Of a stretch of 7,231 nt of DNA, positions 5,523 to 7,231 are shown in pieces. Origin of the DNA: SAR324 cluster bacterium (GTDB lineage: Bacteria; Bdellovibrionota; UBA2361; JAAZON01); assembly GCA_012797725.1 (NCBI GenBank), contig JAAZON010000597.1:1-7231 (forward strand), read 5' to 3'. The translations under genes were made by a program, and so were the position numbers. Position 1 is the first letter of the stretch; every line of letters starts with the position of its first letter. Under the pieces are notes generated by a model, which was not told the origin of the DNA, did no database searches, and worked only from the letters and a program-made list of their open reading frames with translations.

Positions 5523-7169
5523 TCATAAATTAGCGTAGTAGGTTGCCAGCTTTATACTCCTTCGCTCTAAGTCTAGATATAGCCCCCTTGTTTGTGATGC
5601 AAGATCCAGAGCCTCAGTTCCCGAAATGTTCTCTTTGGCAAAGATGAACATTCGACTTAAAGGACCCAAATGAGAGTAATGATAGCCAAGGTGTTCTATT
5701 TTACGATCCAGATTGCCGATTTTTTCATTCACCTCTCCTAGTTGCTGCGCTGGGGACTGCGGATCCTTAATCAAATCAATAAGACGTTGGATGAGAATCT
5801 GCCCCTTTTTGGAACATTCTCTTATTTCTGCAGCCCCTGGAAGTGCTCCAAGATTAGATTCATGGGGAGGGTATTTTTGAACAAGTTCAGGTACTAGGTC
5901 CCCAATATCATCCATCCACATTCGTCTATAGGCCAGACGATAAGTATCATAAGGATCACTAAGCGGCTCATTCAACTGCTCAAGGTCACAGAAACCTTTA
6001 TCATCAAAAAATGAACGGTGTACTAATACCTTATTCGGATCAAATAATCCCACTGGCAAAGTTCTGACGTCTCCCCGCAGTCTTAATCCAACTAATTCAG
6101 CAACTGCTTCGGGGACTATGTGGTCATGACAATCCGGGCGTGAGCATGGTTTATTTGGGTTGCAAGGGCCACATTCAATAACAGGTTGAAGAATTAAATT
6201 CCCTTCACTATAGGGGCCTGTCTCAAAACCAAAAGCTGAAGCAAGAAAGAACGCAATTACTGGTGTTCCTGCCGCAACACTTACATGCATAGGCCCTGTG
6301 TCACCCGTGATCAAGAGCTTAGATAAATGGAGCAGCGCTGCAAGTTGCGGGATGTTGGTCTTTCCCGCAGCAATGTGGACATTAGGCGACGGGCAATTCA
6401 TTTTGATACGCTCAATAATTGCCATCTCCTTTTTGGAGCCAGTCAGCATTACACGAGCGTTATATTTCTCAATTAGAATATTAATCAGCCGAGAAAACTT
6501 TTCTGGAGCCCACTGCCGTTTCCCTTGGCTCGCTCCCGCTTGGACAGAAATTAGCGGCCCTGAATTTGTAAAGCCGGCACTTGCGATTAATTGTTCACAA
6601 TAATCCAGAGCTTCTCGATTTATCATAATTTGAAGTTGGTTGGGGTGCATTTCAACATCTGCTGAGCATCTAAAAATATCCACCAAGTTGAGTGAATTAT
6701 AGCGCCTGTTTTGATGAAATACTGAAGTTGCAAAAAGTCTAGCCCAATCAGATTCAATAATTCGATAGCCCTCAGAATCAGAGGTCCAACCACCGCTTCG
6801 TTTAATATCAATTAGTCTTAAAAGAAGTGCTGTATAGGCAGATGAAGACATGTTCAGACAATAATCGAAGTTGCGTGACTTTAACTCCTGGACAAATTCA
6901 TCAATATACTCATAGGCATCGATAATTCCATCGGCTTCACGTGAAAGGGAGCGAACCGTCATCCCAAGATCTAATGGGATCAACTCATCAATATAAGGAA
7001 TATACTTGCAAACTTCGTCAAATTGTTTCTCCACAATCACACTTATTTTGCAGTTTGGATTTTCCATCTTCATACCTGCAATCGTGGGCGTAGCTTGTAG
7101 CATGTCACCAAGGCGCGTGATATTAACCAATAGGATATTTGACTTATTCGGATGGCGTTTTCTCATCAT
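5523..7169 (-). CDS. Glycosyltransferase family 9 (heptosyltransferase-like) protein with long C-terminal extension
   Basis: GT9 enzymes move heptose or related sugars from nucleotide-sugar donors to lipopolysaccharide core or other surface acceptors at the cytoplasmic side. In the 548-residue product the N-terminal Rossmann-like domain opens with NILLVNITRLGDMLQATPTI (11-30), the usual acceptor-side loop. The donor domain shows ISVQAGASQGKRQWAPEKF (207-225) and LITGDTGPMHVSVAAGTPVI (286-305), the nucleotide-sugar signature. A four-Cys cluster, Cys333, 336, 342 and 347, matches the CxxC...C...C segment common in this family. The GT9 fold should end near 365, yet about 180 mostly helical residues follow, which ordinary heptosyltransferases of about 340-370 residues lack. 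Two ATG codons stand in tandem; AGGA precedes them by about 8 bases. It probably overlaps the gene before it by ATGA and leads into the 201-residue gene. The acceptor is unknown: core oligosaccharide or a glycosylated protein such as flagellin are both possible. Confidence 0.9.
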   Translation of the reverse strand: MMRKRHPNKSNILLVNITRLGDMLQATPTIAGMKMENPNCKISVIVEKQFDEVCKYIPYIDELIPLDLGMTVRSLSREADGIIDAYEYIDEFVQELKSRNFDYCLNMSSSAYTALLLRLIDIKRSGGWTSDSEGYRIIESDWARLFATSVFHQNRRYNSLNLVDIFRCSADVEMHPNQLQIMINREALDYCEQLIASAGFTNSGPLISVQAGASQGKRQWAPEKFSRLINILIEKYNARVMLTGSKKEMAIIERIKMNCPSPNVHIAAGKTNIPQLAALLHLSKLLITGDTGPMHVSVAAGTPVIAFFLASAFGFETGPYSEGNLILQPVIECGPCNPNKPCSRPDCHDHIVPEAVAELVGLRLRGDVRTLPVGLFDPNKVLVHRSFFDDKGFCDLEQLNEPLSDPYDTYRLAYRRMWMDDIGDLVPELVQKYPPHESNLGALPGAAEIRECSKKGQILIQRLIDLIKDPQSPAQQLGEVNEKIGNLDRKIEHLGYHYSHLGPLSRMFIFAKENISGTEALDLASQTRGLYLDLERRSIKLATYYANL

Positions 7170-7231
7170 GGTTGAAGTCCTGCTTCTGATGCCTTCATTC
7201 GTATTATTTGTTTTCTAACATGAAATAGGAA
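7166..7231 (-). CDS. Probable 3' end of an upstream operon gene, cut by the window edge
   Basis: On the minus strand a frame is open from the window edge and ends ...VRKQIIRMKASEAGLQP followed by TGA at 7168-7166. This TGA overlaps the first ATG of the glycosyltransferase gene in an ATGA arrangement, typical of consecutive genes in one operon. Only 21 codons are visible, so the product cannot be named and a chance open frame is not excluded. Confidence 0.45.
   Translation of the reverse strand, partial: FLFHVRKQIIRMKASEAGLQP

Overview
The window suggests a moderately AT-rich, Gram-negative, probably anaerobic bacterium. The flavoredoxin-type flavin reductase, the 'PKTIDND'-type phosphofructokinase and the heptosyltransferase-like GT9 enzyme together point towards Desulfobacterota (former Deltaproteobacteria) or a neighbouring phylum. 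That assignment is inference from family resemblance; no rRNA or marker gene is present.

Layout. (1) Bases 1-1283, plus strand: the 3' three quarters of recJ, cut by the window edge. (2) Bases 1284-2835: no intact gene. This stretch is a graveyard holding the tail of an unrecognised convergent gene whose stop codon overlaps that of recJ, a ~100 bp palindromic dispersed repeat of the 'GTCATTGCGAG...GTGGCAATCTC' type, a shrunken and frameshifted IS3-family insertion sequence on the minus strand with degenerate terminal inverted repeats, and directly beside it the C-terminal fragment of a GH1 beta-glucosidase. (3) Bases 2836-3948, minus: a complete 6-phosphofructokinase starting with GTG behind a strong Shine-Dalgarno. 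(4) Bases 4089-4667, minus: a flavoredoxin-like FMN reductase. (5) Bases 4850-7231, minus: the end of an operon. It comprises the last codons of an unidentified gene, a GT9 glycosyltransferase with a long C-terminal extension, and a 201-residue unrecognised protein whose N-terminus looks like a ubiquitin-type beta-grasp fold, closed by a textbook rho-independent terminator.

Functionally these are independent units. RecJ acts in DNA repair, PFK in glycolysis and flavoredoxin in flavin/electron transfer. The GT9 gene and the small protein are almost certainly co-transcribed and probably translationally coupled, so they are the best candidates for a joint, undescribed role in glycosylating a surface structure. 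I see no CRISPR array, tRNA, rRNA, integrase or complete mobile element.
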